A DNA stretch of 64,000 bases, taken from Brachymonas wangyanguii. GTDB taxonomy: Bacteria > Pseudomonadota > Gammaproteobacteria > Burkholderiales > Burkholderiaceae_C. Of this stretch, positions 34,758-43,346 are shown one piece after another. The notes beneath the pieces are model-generated. The model saw only the letters and a list, made by a program, of their open reading frames with translations. It ran no database searches and was not told the origin of the DNA. The stretch covers positions 2,343,892 to 2,407,891 of the forward strand of contig NZ_CP173677.1 of NCBI RefSeq assembly GCF_045055315.1. Direction: 5' to 3'. The position numbers and the translations under genes were made by a program. Each line of letters starts with the position of its first letter. Position 1 is the stretch's first letter.

Positions 34758-36719
34758 TCAGGCTTCGACGATCATGCGGCCACGCATCTCGAGGTGCAGC
34801 GCATGACAGAAGTTCGTGCAGTAGTACCAGAACACGCCCGGCTTGTCGATCTTGAAGGTGACCGACTTCGTCTCCAGCGGGTTGACCAGGAACTGCACGT
34901 TGTACTCCGGAATGGCGAAGCCGTGCGTCAGGTCCTCGACCTTGTCCAGGTTGGTCAGGATCAGCGTCACTTCGTCACCCACCTTGACCGTGAACTCGAT
35001 CGGCATGTAGGTCGGCGCAATCGAAGCCATGCGCACCGTGACCTTCTTGCCTTCGCGCGTCACGCCGGCGTCCTTCGGATCCTTCAGCGCAAGCGGATGG
35101 TCATCCAGCGCGTAGACCTGCTTGGTCTGCAGCCATTCGCGCTTGAAGATCACGAAGTCGTGCGGCTCGGGGCGAACGGCGTTGTCGTGCGCCAGGATCA
35201 TCTCGTCGCCAGAAATGTCGACAAGCTGGTCGTTTTCCGGGTGCATCGGGCCCACCGGCAGGAAACGGTCCTTGGAGAACTTGTTGCCCACGGCCATCCA
35301 GATGCCATCGGCGGCAATCGTTTCGGCGTTGGTGGCGTTGATGTGGCCCGGCTGGTACATCACGTCCAGCTTGTGGACGACCGGGTTGATGGCCTTGTCG
35401 CCGGCATACTTCTTGATCGCCTGGTCGATGTTCCACTTCACCACCTGGCTGTCCAGGAACAGCGTGGTGTAGGCGTTGCCACGACCGTCAAAGGTGGTGT
35501 GCAGCGGGCCCAGGCCGATTTCCGGCTCGCCGATGATGGACTTGTCCGGATCGTCCAACTTGCCGTCGAACCAGTCCAGCACTTTTTGCAGCTCGATGAT
35601 GGTAGCCGTGGGAGACAGCTTGCCAGAGCAGATGAAGTACTTGCCGTCCGGCGTGGCGTTCACGCCGTGCGGGTTCTTCGGCACCGACACGCGCACCGAC
35701 AGGGCGGTCGCGGGATCCTTGTTGGCTTCGACCGTACAGTCGACCACCGGCACCTTGGAATCGCCAATGGTGGTGAACTTGCCATCCTTCACGGCCTGCT
35801 CGATGCGGGCAATGTTGAAGAACAGGCAGGCATCGCGCTCGGCCGACATCATTTCGGGATAGAGCACGCCGTTTTCGGTGTTGTACTGGTTGCTGGCGGC
35901 CAGCTTGCCGTCAAACGAGGTGGCAATCAGGTCGCAGTTGCCATCAATGCGGGCTTGCCAGCGCACCTCCATGGTTTCTGCGTCGACGCAGGTAAACAGG
36001 CAGTGGTGCTTGGTGCTGTCGGTCATGTCCGCGCCCTTGTTGGGCATGGGTACATGGAACTCCTGGCCGCAGAACACGCGCGTGGTGTAGTTGATGGCCG
36101 GATCAACCGGGTCACGCTTGTCCGGGAAAATACCGTGGAAGCCCTGGATATTCGGGATCTTGGTGATCTTGTCGCAGACCATGTAATCCAGACGGAAACG
36201 CGCCAGACGGGCGTTGATCTTGTCGTTGATCCACGCGTACTTGCCGTCGTAAATGCCGTCCTTGTAGGAGGCGTGGATGTGGTGGGTATCGGCCACCGTA
36301 TATTGCAGCGAACCATCGGGACGGGTGCCCATGATTTCCTTGGACTCGTTGGTCTGGCCCCAGCCAATCAGCGCGTCCGGCACGAAGCAGGGAATACGCA
36401 GCAGTTCGCGGCCGGAAGGAATACCCAGGATACGGGCATCACCGGTATGGCCGCTGCTCCACAGACCGTAATGGGTATCCAGTTCGCCCGGCTTGACTTC
36501 TACCGAGCCGGCACCGCCCACCTTGTGCGCCGCACCCTTGCCTGCACCGGCGCCGGAAGCACCGCTGGCGGCACCTGCACCACTGGCACCTTCGTCCTTG
36601 CAGGCGACGACGCCAACGCTGGCCACACCGGCCACGCCGAGTGCTGCAGCAGAATTGAGGAATCGGCGACGTCCAATCACGCCCGGCTCCTCGACTGTCT
36701 TCTTGGTGGTTTCGCTCAT
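34758..36719 (-). CDS. nosZ: nitrous-oxide reductase (Tat-exported)
   Basis: The 653-residue periplasmic terminal oxidoreductase that reduces N2O to N2, homodimeric, with CuZ and CuA. The Tat signal IGRRRFLNSAAALG starts at about residue 15, marking the Tat-dependent (clade I) form. A Gly/Ala/Ser-rich linker of about 25 residues follows. The propeller domain has DTHHIHASY, HVPMPNKG, HHCLFTC and LGPLHTTFD, with histidines expected at CuZ. The C-terminal cupredoxin domain holds CuA ligands in WYYCTNFCHALHLEM. It is first in the leftward nos operon, whose order nosZ-nosR-nosDFYL differs from the usual nosR-first layout. AAGGGG lies ahead of the ATG. Confidence 0.97.
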   Translation of the reverse strand: MSETTKKTVEEPGVIGRRRFLNSAAALGVAGVASVGVVACKDEGASGAGAASGASGAGAGKGAAHKVGGAGSVEVKPGELDTHYGLWSSGHTGDARILGIPSGRELLRIPCFVPDALIGWGQTNESKEIMGTRPDGSLQYTVADTHHIHASYKDGIYDGKYAWINDKINARLARFRLDYMVCDKITKIPNIQGFHGIFPDKRDPVDPAINYTTRVFCGQEFHVPMPNKGADMTDSTKHHCLFTCVDAETMEVRWQARIDGNCDLIATSFDGKLAASNQYNTENGVLYPEMMSAERDACLFFNIARIEQAVKDGKFTTIGDSKVPVVDCTVEANKDPATALSVRVSVPKNPHGVNATPDGKYFICSGKLSPTATIIELQKVLDWFDGKLDDPDKSIIGEPEIGLGPLHTTFDGRGNAYTTLFLDSQVVKWNIDQAIKKYAGDKAINPVVHKLDVMYQPGHINATNAETIAADGIWMAVGNKFSKDRFLPVGPMHPENDQLVDISGDEMILAHDNAVRPEPHDFVIFKREWLQTKQVYALDDHPLALKDPKDAGVTREGKKVTVRMASIAPTYMPIEFTVKVGDEVTLILTNLDKVEDLTHGFAIPEYNVQFLVNPLETKSVTFKIDKPGVFWYYCTNFCHALHLEMRGRMIVEA

Positions 36720-36749
36720 AATATCACCCCTTTTGTAACATTACACGAT

Positions 36750-36763
36750 TTGATCTAAATCAA
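36750..36763. promoter_or_regulatory. FNR/DNR-family binding site
   Basis: TTGATCTAAATCAA is an exact TTGAT-N4-ATCAA site, extended to TTTGAT-N4-ATCAAA. FNR, ANR and DNR proteins bind such sites under oxygen limitation or nitric oxide. Its centre lies 37 bp from the nosZ start codon and 318 bp from the apbE start codon. Confidence 0.88.
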
Positions 36764-36920
36764 AGATATCCGGGTAATCTATCGGATAACAGCGCCAGCC
36801 TATCACCAACCCCTCTATTTGTAAATCCTTGTTTCATAACCATTCGGCAAAATATCCTTTTGATTCAATAACCTTTTCATTGAATAACCTTTCAATCCAT
36901 CGCACTTTGCTGGCATTTGC

Positions 36921-36955
36921 CAATATCCATGCCTTACATGCAAGCATGGATATTG
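36921..36955. repeat. 12-bp perfect inverted repeat in the apbE leader
   Basis: CAATATCCATGC (36921-36932) and GCATGGATATTG (36944-36955) are exact complements separated by 11 bases. No T run follows. It may be an operator dyad or, if transcribed toward apbE, an RNA hairpin. Confidence 0.75.
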
Positions 36956-37073
36956 CGCAGGAACCCCGCTTTTTGCACTAAAGTAAAAGGATTAATCGGC
37001 AACCGGACTGCAGACCGCTTGCGGCAACCCGCCGATAGCGTGCGCAGACGGCGCTTGCCAGAAAGAGGATTCC

Positions 37074-38123
37074 ATGCCACATCACCTTCCGAGCCTTCCC
37101 CGTCGTCAGCTGCTGGCAGCAGGCAGCCTGCTGGCCCTGGCACCCCTGCCCGTCTGGAGCAACACGCTCAAGCCCTACCAGGCCCGGCGCCAGCTCCTCG
37201 GCACACGCATCAGCATCACGGTCGCCGATGGCAGCCAACCCGGCACCGCCCGGCTGGTGGATCAGGCTTTTGCCGAGATGCAGCGTCTGGAAAAGCTGAT
37301 GAGCCGTTTCGATGCGGACAGCCAGGTCAGCCAGATCAACCGCGCCAGCGGCCAACGCGGCATGATCCGCGTGGCTCCTGAACTGATGGCAGTATTGCAG
37401 CAAGGCCAGGCGCTGTCGCAGCGCACCCAGGGCCTGTTCAATCCGCTGCTGGGCCGCCTGACCCAGCAGGCCGACCCTGGCGGCCAGCCCTTGCCGGCAC
37501 CGGTGGCGCGCAGCCTGCTGCAACACACCCGCGCCTCGGCGCTGGAGCTTTCCCCATCCAGGTTGCAGGCACGCCTGCGCCATCCGGCGGCACAGCTGGA
37601 TCTGGGGGGCGTGGCCAAGCTGCCGATCCTGCAGGCCGGCCTGTCCTCGCTGGAGCGCGCCGGTCTGCGCGGCGTGATGGTCAATGGGGGGGGTGACGTG
37701 CTGGCCAGCGCACGCCCCGATGGCCAGCCCTGGCGTATCGGTATCCGCGATGCGCACCAGCCGGATCAACTCATGGCCGTGGTGCCGCTGCGCGCCGGCG
37801 TGGTGGCCTCATCCGGCGATTACGAGCGTTACCAGGATGCCGGTGGTCGCCGCTACCACCACATCATGGATCCACGCACCGGTCAATCGACCCAGGGCGT
37901 GAACGGCCTGACGCTGGTCATGCCGACTGTCTCCCAGGTCAACGGCCTGGGTACGGCGGCCATGGTGGCGGGCTCCGACCAGGCCATGCAGCGGCTGCAG
38001 CAGTGGGGCATCAGCAAGGCCTTGCTGATGCATGCCGATGGCCGCGTGCAAGTGACTGCCGGCCTGCGTCAGGAACTGCAGCCAGCTCCGGGCAAGACCG
38101 GCATTCGCGGGCTGAACGCCTGA
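37074..38123 (+). CDS. apbE: FAD:protein FMN transferase (ApbE / NosX)
   Basis: A 349-residue exported flavin transferase that attaches FMN to a Thr/Ser of target proteins; next to nos genes it is NosX and its target is NosR. The N-terminus has a Tat-like LPRRQLLAAGSLLALAP signal. The catalytic fold shows LGTRISITV, SRFDADSQVSQIN, LDLGGVAK, VNGGGDVLASG-like VNGGGDVLAS, SSGDYERY and HHIMDPRTG (Mg/FAD site). AGAGGA precedes the ATG. It is transcribed away from nosZ across the FNR-site region. The closing Pro/Gly tail is unremarkable. Confidence 0.92.
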   Translation: MPHHLPSLPRRQLLAAGSLLALAPLPVWSNTLKPYQARRQLLGTRISITVADGSQPGTARLVDQAFAEMQRLEKLMSRFDADSQVSQINRASGQRGMIRVAPELMAVLQQGQALSQRTQGLFNPLLGRLTQQADPGGQPLPAPVARSLLQHTRASALELSPSRLQARLRHPAAQLDLGGVAKLPILQAGLSSLERAGLRGVMVNGGGDVLASARPDGQPWRIGIRDAHQPDQLMAVVPLRAGVVASSGDYERYQDAGGRRYHHIMDPRTGQSTQGVNGLTLVMPTVSQVNGLGTAAMVAGSDQAMQRLQQWGISKALLMHADGRVQVTAGLRQELQPAPGKTGIRGLNA

Positions 38124-38145
38124 GCGCCAACCCGCTGGCCGCTCA

Positions 38146-38565
38146 TCAGGAGCGGCTGCTGCGGCCGTTCAGGCGGCGCGCATTGGCCACGGCACGGCCA
38201 CGCACCGGCTTCATGCCGGTGTTCATGATGTCGAGCATGGACTTTTGCCACTGCTCCGACACCTTCGCGTTGCCGGTCCAGGGCTGCATCCACATGCCCG
38301 GGCGCGAGAAGGCACCCATCCAGGTGCTCATCAGCTTGAACTGCGACTGCATCGCCTGCAGGCCCATGGCCTGCCAGGATTCGGAGAAGGCAGCAACCTT
38401 CTCCATGTACATGCGGTTGAATTCCTGCACATCGTCAGAACGCGGCGCGATGCCGAAGGTGGCCATGCGACCGACACGGTGAGCGATCACCTGCGGTGCG
38501 GCAAAAGAGAGTTGCGCGGTCTGGCGTGCCAGTTGGTTGACCTTGCGCTGGGTGGCTGGGGACAT
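38146..38565 (-). CDS. phasin-like polyhydroxyalkanoate granule protein
   Basis: A 139-residue, mostly helical protein resembling the short granule-associated phasins of Burkholderiales: QTAQLSFAAPQVIAHRV, then EFNRMYMEKVAAFSESWQAMG and a basic Arg-rich C-terminus (ANARRLNGRSSRS). Phasins coat PHA granules. The similarity is recalled and moderate, so hypothetical protein is the fallback. The ATG at 38565 was chosen because upstream codons are low-quality. It converges on apbE, 22 bp from its stop. Confidence 0.6.
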   Translation of the reverse strand: MSPATQRKVNQLARQTAQLSFAAPQVIAHRVGRMATFGIAPRSDDVQEFNRMYMEKVAAFSESWQAMGLQAMQSQFKLMSTWMGAFSRPGMWMQPWTGNAKVSEQWQKSMLDIMNTGMKPVRGRAVANARRLNGRSSRS

Positions 38566-38921
38566 GGTGTGTTCCGTTTCTGCTGGAGGGAATGGAAGGA
38601 TTTTCCGGGACTCTCTGCAGGTCGATCTGTCAGCTGCCGAATATCCCTGATGTCGGACAGCCATCCCTCTTGCGGTGACAGGCGGCCTGTCGCCCCCCTG
38701 GCTGGCCCGGCCCATTCACTCCGGACGCCTTGGTGCGACACCGCCAGAATAAGGGATTACCCTAGGTTACGGTCATATTACATTCGTAAAAGTCACGAAT
38801 CTGTGGATTTTTTGGGGGTGAATCCCACGCACAAGTTGTAATACAGTAACACCCATAGACTGCTGCATGGCAGCGCCCTCCGTTTTTGTGCATTTGTCCG
38901 TATTGCTAGAAAGGAAGTTCC
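38566..38921. promoter_or_regulatory. intergenic region between phasin-like gene and glcB
   Basis: A 356-bp gene-free region between divergent genes, AT-rich around 38760-38850. The inverted repeat ATTCGT-N7-ACGAAT at 38782-38800 is the only clear dyad and could be an operator for either gene. I could not find a convincing -35/-10 pair. AAAGGAAG ahead of 38922 is the glcB ribosome site. Confidence 0.5.
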
Positions 38922-41129
38922 ATGACCACGCAACGCACCCAGGCCCATCAGCTGCAAGTGGCCACCCCGCTGTACGATTTCATCAACCAGCAGGTGCTGC
39001 CTGACCTCGGCATCAGCCAGGACAGCTTCTGGCAGGGTTTTGACCAGCTGGTGGCCGACCTGGCCCCCAAGAACGCCGCCCTGCTGGCCGAGCGTGACCG
39101 CTTCCAGGCCGAACTGGACACCTGGCACCAGGCCAACCCCGGCCCGATCCGCGACATGGCCGCCTACCGCCAGTTCCTGGAGCAGATCGGCTACCTGGTG
39201 CCGCAGCCCGAAGGCGTGAAGATCACCACCACCAACGTCGATGACGAACTGGCCATTCAGGCGGGTCCGCAGCTGGTGGTGCCGATCATGAATGGCCGCT
39301 ACGCGCTGAACGCCGCCAACGCCCGCTGGGGCAGCCTGTACGACGCCCTGTACGGCACCAACGCCATCGCCGAGACCGATGGCGCCGAGCGCGGCAAGGG
39401 CTACAACGCCAAGCGCGGCGAGAAGGTCATCGCCTTCGCCCGCAATTTCCTGGACCAGGCAGCACCGCTGGCCGGCAACTCCCACGCGGACGCCTCCGCC
39501 TACTTCGTCGAAGATGGCCAGCTGCGTGTTGCCGTCAAGGGCGGCCAGATCGCCAGCCTGCAGGATCCGGCCCAGTTTGCCGGCTACCAGGGCGATGCGC
39601 GCGGCCCGTCCAGCATCCTGCTGCAGAACAACGGCCTCTATATCGACATCCGCATCGACCGCAGCACCACCATCGGCCAATCCGACCTGGCCGGCATCAG
39701 CGATGTGGTGATCGAGTCTGCCGTCTCCACCATCATGGACCTGGAAGACTCCGTGGCCGCTGTGGACGCCGAAGACAAGCTGCTCGGCTACAGCAACTGG
39801 CTGGGCATCCTGCGCGGCACGCTGACCGAGACCTTCGAGAAGGGCGGCCAGAAGATGACGCGCGGCCTGAACCCGGACCGCCTCTACACCACGCCCAACG
39901 GCAAGGACGAGCTGCGCCTGCATGGCCGCTCCATGCTGTTCGTGCGCAACGTCGGTCACCTGATGACCAACCCCGCCATCCTGTGGGGCCCCGAGGGCAA
40001 GGAAATCCCCGAGGGCATCATGGACGCCGTGATCACCACCGCCATTTCCATGCACGACCTCAAGGGCCTGGGCAAGAACGGCCTGCGCAACTCGCGCAAG
40101 GGCAGCATCTACATCGTCAAGCCGAAGATGCACGGTCCGACCGAAGCCGCCTTCGCCAACGAGCTGTTCGGCCGCGTGGAACAGCTGCTCGGCCTGCCCG
40201 ACAGCACCGTGAAGCTGGGCATCATGGACGAGGAGCGTCGCACCAGCATCAACCTGCAGGCCTGCATCAACGCCGCCAAGAGCCGCATCGCCTTCATCAA
40301 CACCGGCTTCCTGGACCGCACCGGCGACGAAATGCACACCGCCATGCAGGCTGGCCCAATGATCCGCAAGGGTGACATGAAGGGCAGCGCCTGGATCCAG
40401 GCCTACGAGAAGAACAACGTGCTGGTCGGCCTGGCCTGCGGCCTGCGCGGCAAGGCGCAGATCGGCAAGGGCATGTGGGCCATGCCCGACCTGATGGCCG
40501 AGATGCTGGAACAGAAGGTCAACCACCCCAAGGCCGGAGCCAACACCGCCTGGGTGCCCAGCCCCACCGGTGCCACGCTGCACGCCCTGCACTACCACCA
40601 GGTCAATGTGGCCGAAGTGCAGCAGGAACTGGAAAAGATCGATGCCGCCGCCCAGCGTGACGACCTGCTGACCGGCCTGCTGTCAGTGCCGGTCACCAGC
40701 AATCCGGACTGGAGCGATGAAGAAAAGCGCCAGGAAATCGAGAACAACACGCAGGGCATCCTGGGCTATGTGGTGCGCTGGATTGACCAGGGCGTCGGCT
40801 GCTCCAAGGTGCTGGACATTCACGACATCGGCCTGATGGAAGACCGTGCCACGCTGCGCATCAGCAGCCAGCACATGGCCAACTGGCTGCGCCACGGCAT
40901 CGTCACCGAGCAGGAAGTGCGTGACACCTTCGAACGCATGGCCGCCGTGGTGGACCAGCAGAACGCCGGCGATCCGCTGTACCAGCCGCTGGCCGGCAAT
41001 GCCGCCACCAGCTATGCCTACCGCGCTGCGCTGGATCTGGTGTTCAAGGGCGAAGAGCAGCCCAACGGCTACACCGAGCCGCTGCTGCACCAGTGGCGCC
41101 GTGAGCTGAAGGACGCCGCACAAGGCTGA
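38922..41129 (+). CDS. glcB: malate synthase G
   Basis: Condenses glyoxylate with acetyl-CoA to malate. The 735-residue single-chain enzyme has the G-type layout: N-terminal clasp, TIM barrel with the Mg and glyoxylate residues in VESAVSTIMDLEDSVAAVD, NVGHLMTNPAI and IKLGIMDEERRTS-like LGIMDEERRTS. An inserted beta domain follows the N-terminal part, and the C-terminal plug carries the catalytic Asp in its NPKAGANTAWVPSPTGATLHALHYHQVNV context. Length matches the family (about 725). No glycolate oxidase genes are adjacent. AAAGGAAG precedes the ATG. Confidence 0.97.
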   Translation: MTTQRTQAHQLQVATPLYDFINQQVLPDLGISQDSFWQGFDQLVADLAPKNAALLAERDRFQAELDTWHQANPGPIRDMAAYRQFLEQIGYLVPQPEGVKITTTNVDDELAIQAGPQLVVPIMNGRYALNAANARWGSLYDALYGTNAIAETDGAERGKGYNAKRGEKVIAFARNFLDQAAPLAGNSHADASAYFVEDGQLRVAVKGGQIASLQDPAQFAGYQGDARGPSSILLQNNGLYIDIRIDRSTTIGQSDLAGISDVVIESAVSTIMDLEDSVAAVDAEDKLLGYSNWLGILRGTLTETFEKGGQKMTRGLNPDRLYTTPNGKDELRLHGRSMLFVRNVGHLMTNPAILWGPEGKEIPEGIMDAVITTAISMHDLKGLGKNGLRNSRKGSIYIVKPKMHGPTEAAFANELFGRVEQLLGLPDSTVKLGIMDEERRTSINLQACINAAKSRIAFINTGFLDRTGDEMHTAMQAGPMIRKGDMKGSAWIQAYEKNNVLVGLACGLRGKAQIGKGMWAMPDLMAEMLEQKVNHPKAGANTAWVPSPTGATLHALHYHQVNVAEVQQELEKIDAAAQRDDLLTGLLSVPVTSNPDWSDEEKRQEIENNTQGILGYVVRWIDQGVGCSKVLDIHDIGLMEDRATLRISSQHMANWLRHGIVTEQEVRDTFERMAAVVDQQNAGDPLYQPLAGNAATSYAYRAALDLVFKGEEQPNGYTEPLLHQWRRELKDAAQG

Positions 41130-41152
41130 TTCCCGCAGCTTGCACGCTGAAC

Positions 41153-41180
41153 AAGGGCCGGTAACAAACCGGCCCTTTTT
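41153..41180 (+). terminator. Rho-independent terminator after glcB
   Basis: AAGGGCCGGT (41153-41162) pairs perfectly with ACCGGCCCTT (41168-41177) around an AACAA loop, followed by a T run to 41180. It lies 23 bp past the glcB stop. Confidence 0.9.
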
Positions 41181-41329
41181 CGTGGTTGTTACAAAGTGGT
41201 CCGGAAACGGCCTGGTGGAAACCTGTCGGTACACATTCATGACATTCCTCAACACCCAAAACCGGATTGGCGGCACACAATGCATACATCACAGATTTTG
41301 AAATTGTGTCTACTACCTCAGGAGGTTTC

Positions 41330-42172
41330 ATGAAAAAGAGTCGCATCATGTTGGCCGTGGGTTCTGTTGCCCTGGCGGGCGCCGTCACCCTGCCGGCATT
41401 CGCCCAGCCTTCTCCCATGCCGGGCAGCAACCAGCCGATGTTCCAGGCCTATGACCTGAACGCCAACGGTTCGCTGGACCGCAACGAATACAAGCGCATG
41501 CGTGACGAGCTGGTCGCCAACTCGGCGCAGCGCGATGCCAGCAGCTTCCCCGACTTTGCCGCCGCCGACCTGAACAAGGACGGCCGCATCAGCCATGACG
41601 AGCTGATGCAAGTACGCCCGGGCATGCGCTCCGGCATGATGGGCCAGAAGGGCCAGCGCATGAGCAAGCAGATGCGCGGCCAGGCCAGCTTCGCCGCCAT
41701 GGACGCCAACAAGGACGGCTACCTGACGCAGGACGAGCTGGATGCCTTCAAGCAGGCGCGCGCCAAGCAGCGTGCCGATGCCGGTGGCCAGCTGCGCAAC
41801 TTCGGCAAGAACCATGCCGATCTGCTCGCCAAGTACGATGCCGACAAGGACGGCCGTATCAGCCAGGCCGAATTTGACCAGTTCCGCGCCGATCGCATGA
41901 GCCAGCGTGGCGGCATGAAGTCCGGCCAGGGCCAGATGCGTGGAACTCCTGCCACTTTTGCGGATCTGGACCTGAACAAGGACGGCCAGATTACCCCGGC
42001 CGAAGCACGCCAGGCGCAGCAACAGCGCATGAACGCGCGCATGCAGGCCAACGCCGAACAGCGTGAGCAGCGCCAGAACGCCTGGTTCCAGTTCCTGGAT
42101 AGCAACAAGGACGGCAAGATCAGCCAGTCCGAGTTTGACGCCATGCAACAGCGCCGCGGCCCCGGCCGTTGA
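41330..42172 (+). CDS. exported calmodulin-like protein with six EF-hands
   Basis: A 280-residue secreted or periplasmic protein. A signal peptide (MKKSRIMLAVGSVALAGAV, cleavage after AFAQ) is followed by six 12-residue EF loops: DLNANGSLDRNE, DLNKDGRISHDE, DANKDGYLTQDE, DADKDGRISQAE, DLNKDGQITPAE and DSNKDGKISQSE. Each has Asp at position 1, Gly at 6 and Glu at 12, so all should bind calcium. Basic, Met/Gln-rich linkers separate the pairs. The role may be calcium buffering or signalling; no partner is evident nearby. GGAGG precedes the ATG. Confidence 0.85.
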   Translation: MKKSRIMLAVGSVALAGAVTLPAFAQPSPMPGSNQPMFQAYDLNANGSLDRNEYKRMRDELVANSAQRDASSFPDFAAADLNKDGRISHDELMQVRPGMRSGMMGQKGQRMSKQMRGQASFAAMDANKDGYLTQDELDAFKQARAKQRADAGGQLRNFGKNHADLLAKYDADKDGRISQAEFDQFRADRMSQRGGMKSGQGQMRGTPATFADLDLNKDGQITPAEARQAQQQRMNARMQANAEQREQRQNAWFQFLDSNKDGKISQSEFDAMQQRRGPGR

Positions 42173-42259
42173 TGCACCACCCCGGAGCCTGCGCTCCGGG
42201 ACACTTCCGGCACGGTATTGCAAGTGCCTGGCCGAAAGATCCTCTGCCACAGCAGCCTC

Positions 42260-42295
42260 GCCCCTGTTACGCCACAGCGTACGGGGGCTTTTTTT
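42260..42295 (+). terminator. Rho-independent terminator after EF-hand gene
   Basis: GCCCC (42260-42264) pairs with GGGGC near 42284-42288, and the inner TACGC/GCGTA pair extends the hairpin. Seven T follow (42289-42295). A second hairpin, CCCGGAG-N6-CTCCGGG, lies at 42181-42200. Confidence 0.75.
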
Positions 42296-42341
42296 GCCTG
42301 ACGATGGGAGCTGGAACTGGCCGCTGTGTCGCGGCAGCCGG

Positions 42342-42839
42342 TCAGGCGATGGCCTGCAGGCGCTGCAGCAGGCCCGCCAGTGCGATCTGCACCGTCTGCG
42401 CACGCACCTGCGCCCGGTCACCGGCCAGCAGATGGTGTTCGGTCAAGGTCTGCCCGGCCAGCTGCCAGCCAAACCAGACCGTACCCACCGGTTTCTCGAC
42501 GCTGCCGCCGGTTGGACCCGCCACGCCAGTCACGGACAGCGCCACCTGCGCCGCCGACTGCTGCACCGCGCCCTGCGCCATGGCCGCAGCCACCGGCTCG
42601 CTGACCGCGCCATGCGCCACCAGCAGCGATTCCGGCACGCCCAGCATCTGCTGCTTGGCCAGATTGGAGTAGGTCACGAAGCCGCGCTCGAACCAGACGC
42701 TGGAGCCGGACAAGCCGGTACAGGCACCGGCGATCAGGCCGCCGGTGCAGCTTTCTGCCGTGGCCATCATCCAGCCACGCTGTTGCAGCGCCTGCGCCAG
42801 TTGCTGGCACAGGGTTTCCAGCTCTGCGGAGTCGGGCAT
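42342..42839 (-). CDS. pncC: nicotinamide-nucleotide amidohydrolase (CinA C-terminal type)
   Basis: Deamidates NMN to nicotinate mononucleotide in the pyridine-nucleotide cycle. The 165-residue protein is the stand-alone CinA C-terminal domain: ATAESCTGGLIAG, FERGFVTYSNLAKQQMLGV, LSVTGVAGPTGGS and VGTVWFG. The catalytic Ser/Lys set lies in the first two segments. It begins at the ATG at 42839, overlapping the end of the DksA-type gene by one base (TGATG). With pncB near 50 kb it gives two routes into NaMN. Confidence 0.92.
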   Translation of the reverse strand: MPDSAELETLCQQLAQALQQRGWMMATAESCTGGLIAGACTGLSGSSVWFERGFVTYSNLAKQQMLGVPESLLVAHGAVSEPVAAAMAQGAVQQSAAQVALSVTGVAGPTGGSVEKPVGTVWFGWQLAGQTLTEHHLLAGDRAQVRAQTVQIALAGLLQRLQAIA

Positions 42840-43234
42840 CACATATTGGAGTCGGGCACCACGCCGGCCTGGCGTTCCCAGCGGCTCTTGCAGGCCACAC
42901 AGTGCTGCGTAGGCGGCTCCAGCTTGAGGCGCTCAAAGGGAATATGGCAGCCACATTCGTCACACAGGCCGTAGACACCGGCCTCGATACGCGCCAGAGC
43001 GGCTTCCACGCGCGTCAGTTCCACCTCACCCATGTCGCTCAGCGCCAGGTCCACCTCGCGGTCGGAGCTATGCTGGCGCTCCACGCTGCCGCGCGTCTGG
43101 ATGATCTCGCGCGCGTGCTCGGCGCGGGTCTGGCCATCGCGCACATCATGCAGACGTGCTTCGATCTCGGCCTTGCGCTGTTCCAGCAGGGTCTTGAGTT
43201 CCTGGATTTGCGCAGCGGTGAGGGGCTTGCTCAT
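42839..43234 (-). CDS. DksA/TraR-type C4 zinc-finger protein
   Basis: A 131-residue protein with an N-terminal coiled coil (about residues 8-70) and a C-terminal zinc finger CDECGC...CVACKSRW (four Cys). The fold is that of DksA, which enters the RNA polymerase secondary channel. It lacks the usual DxxDxA coiled-coil tip in exact form, so it is probably a DksA paralogue. AAGGAG precedes the ATG at 43234. Coupled to pncC downstream. Confidence 0.85.
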   Translation of the reverse strand: MSKPLTAAQIQELKTLLEQRKAEIEARLHDVRDGQTRAEHAREIIQTRGSVERQHSSDREVDLALSDMGEVELTRVEAALARIEAGVYGLCDECGCHIPFERLKLEPPTQHCVACKSRWERQAGVVPDSNM

Positions 43235-43346
43235 GGAGGCTCCTTCTGTCTCGTTATACATGCGACTGATACCCCCAGTGTACGCCGATTGCAGGAGAAA
43301 ACCCACTGGCAGCCCGCTGCCCGGCGTGCCGCCGCGCCAGCCCGGA

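Larger units (their letters stand above)
36720..37073. promoter_or_regulatory. nosZ / apbE divergent control region
   Basis: A 354-bp intergenic stretch, clearly AT-richer than its surroundings. It contains one perfect FNR-type site (36750-36763), a 10-bp direct repeat AATAACCTTT at 36867 and 36883, and a 12-bp inverted repeat (36921-36955). It has no open frame of its own. Confidence 0.85.

Noticed and set aside
36860..36873. Second FNR site in the nosZ-apbE region
   Set aside because: TTGATTCAATAACC has only the left half-site; the right half does not match.
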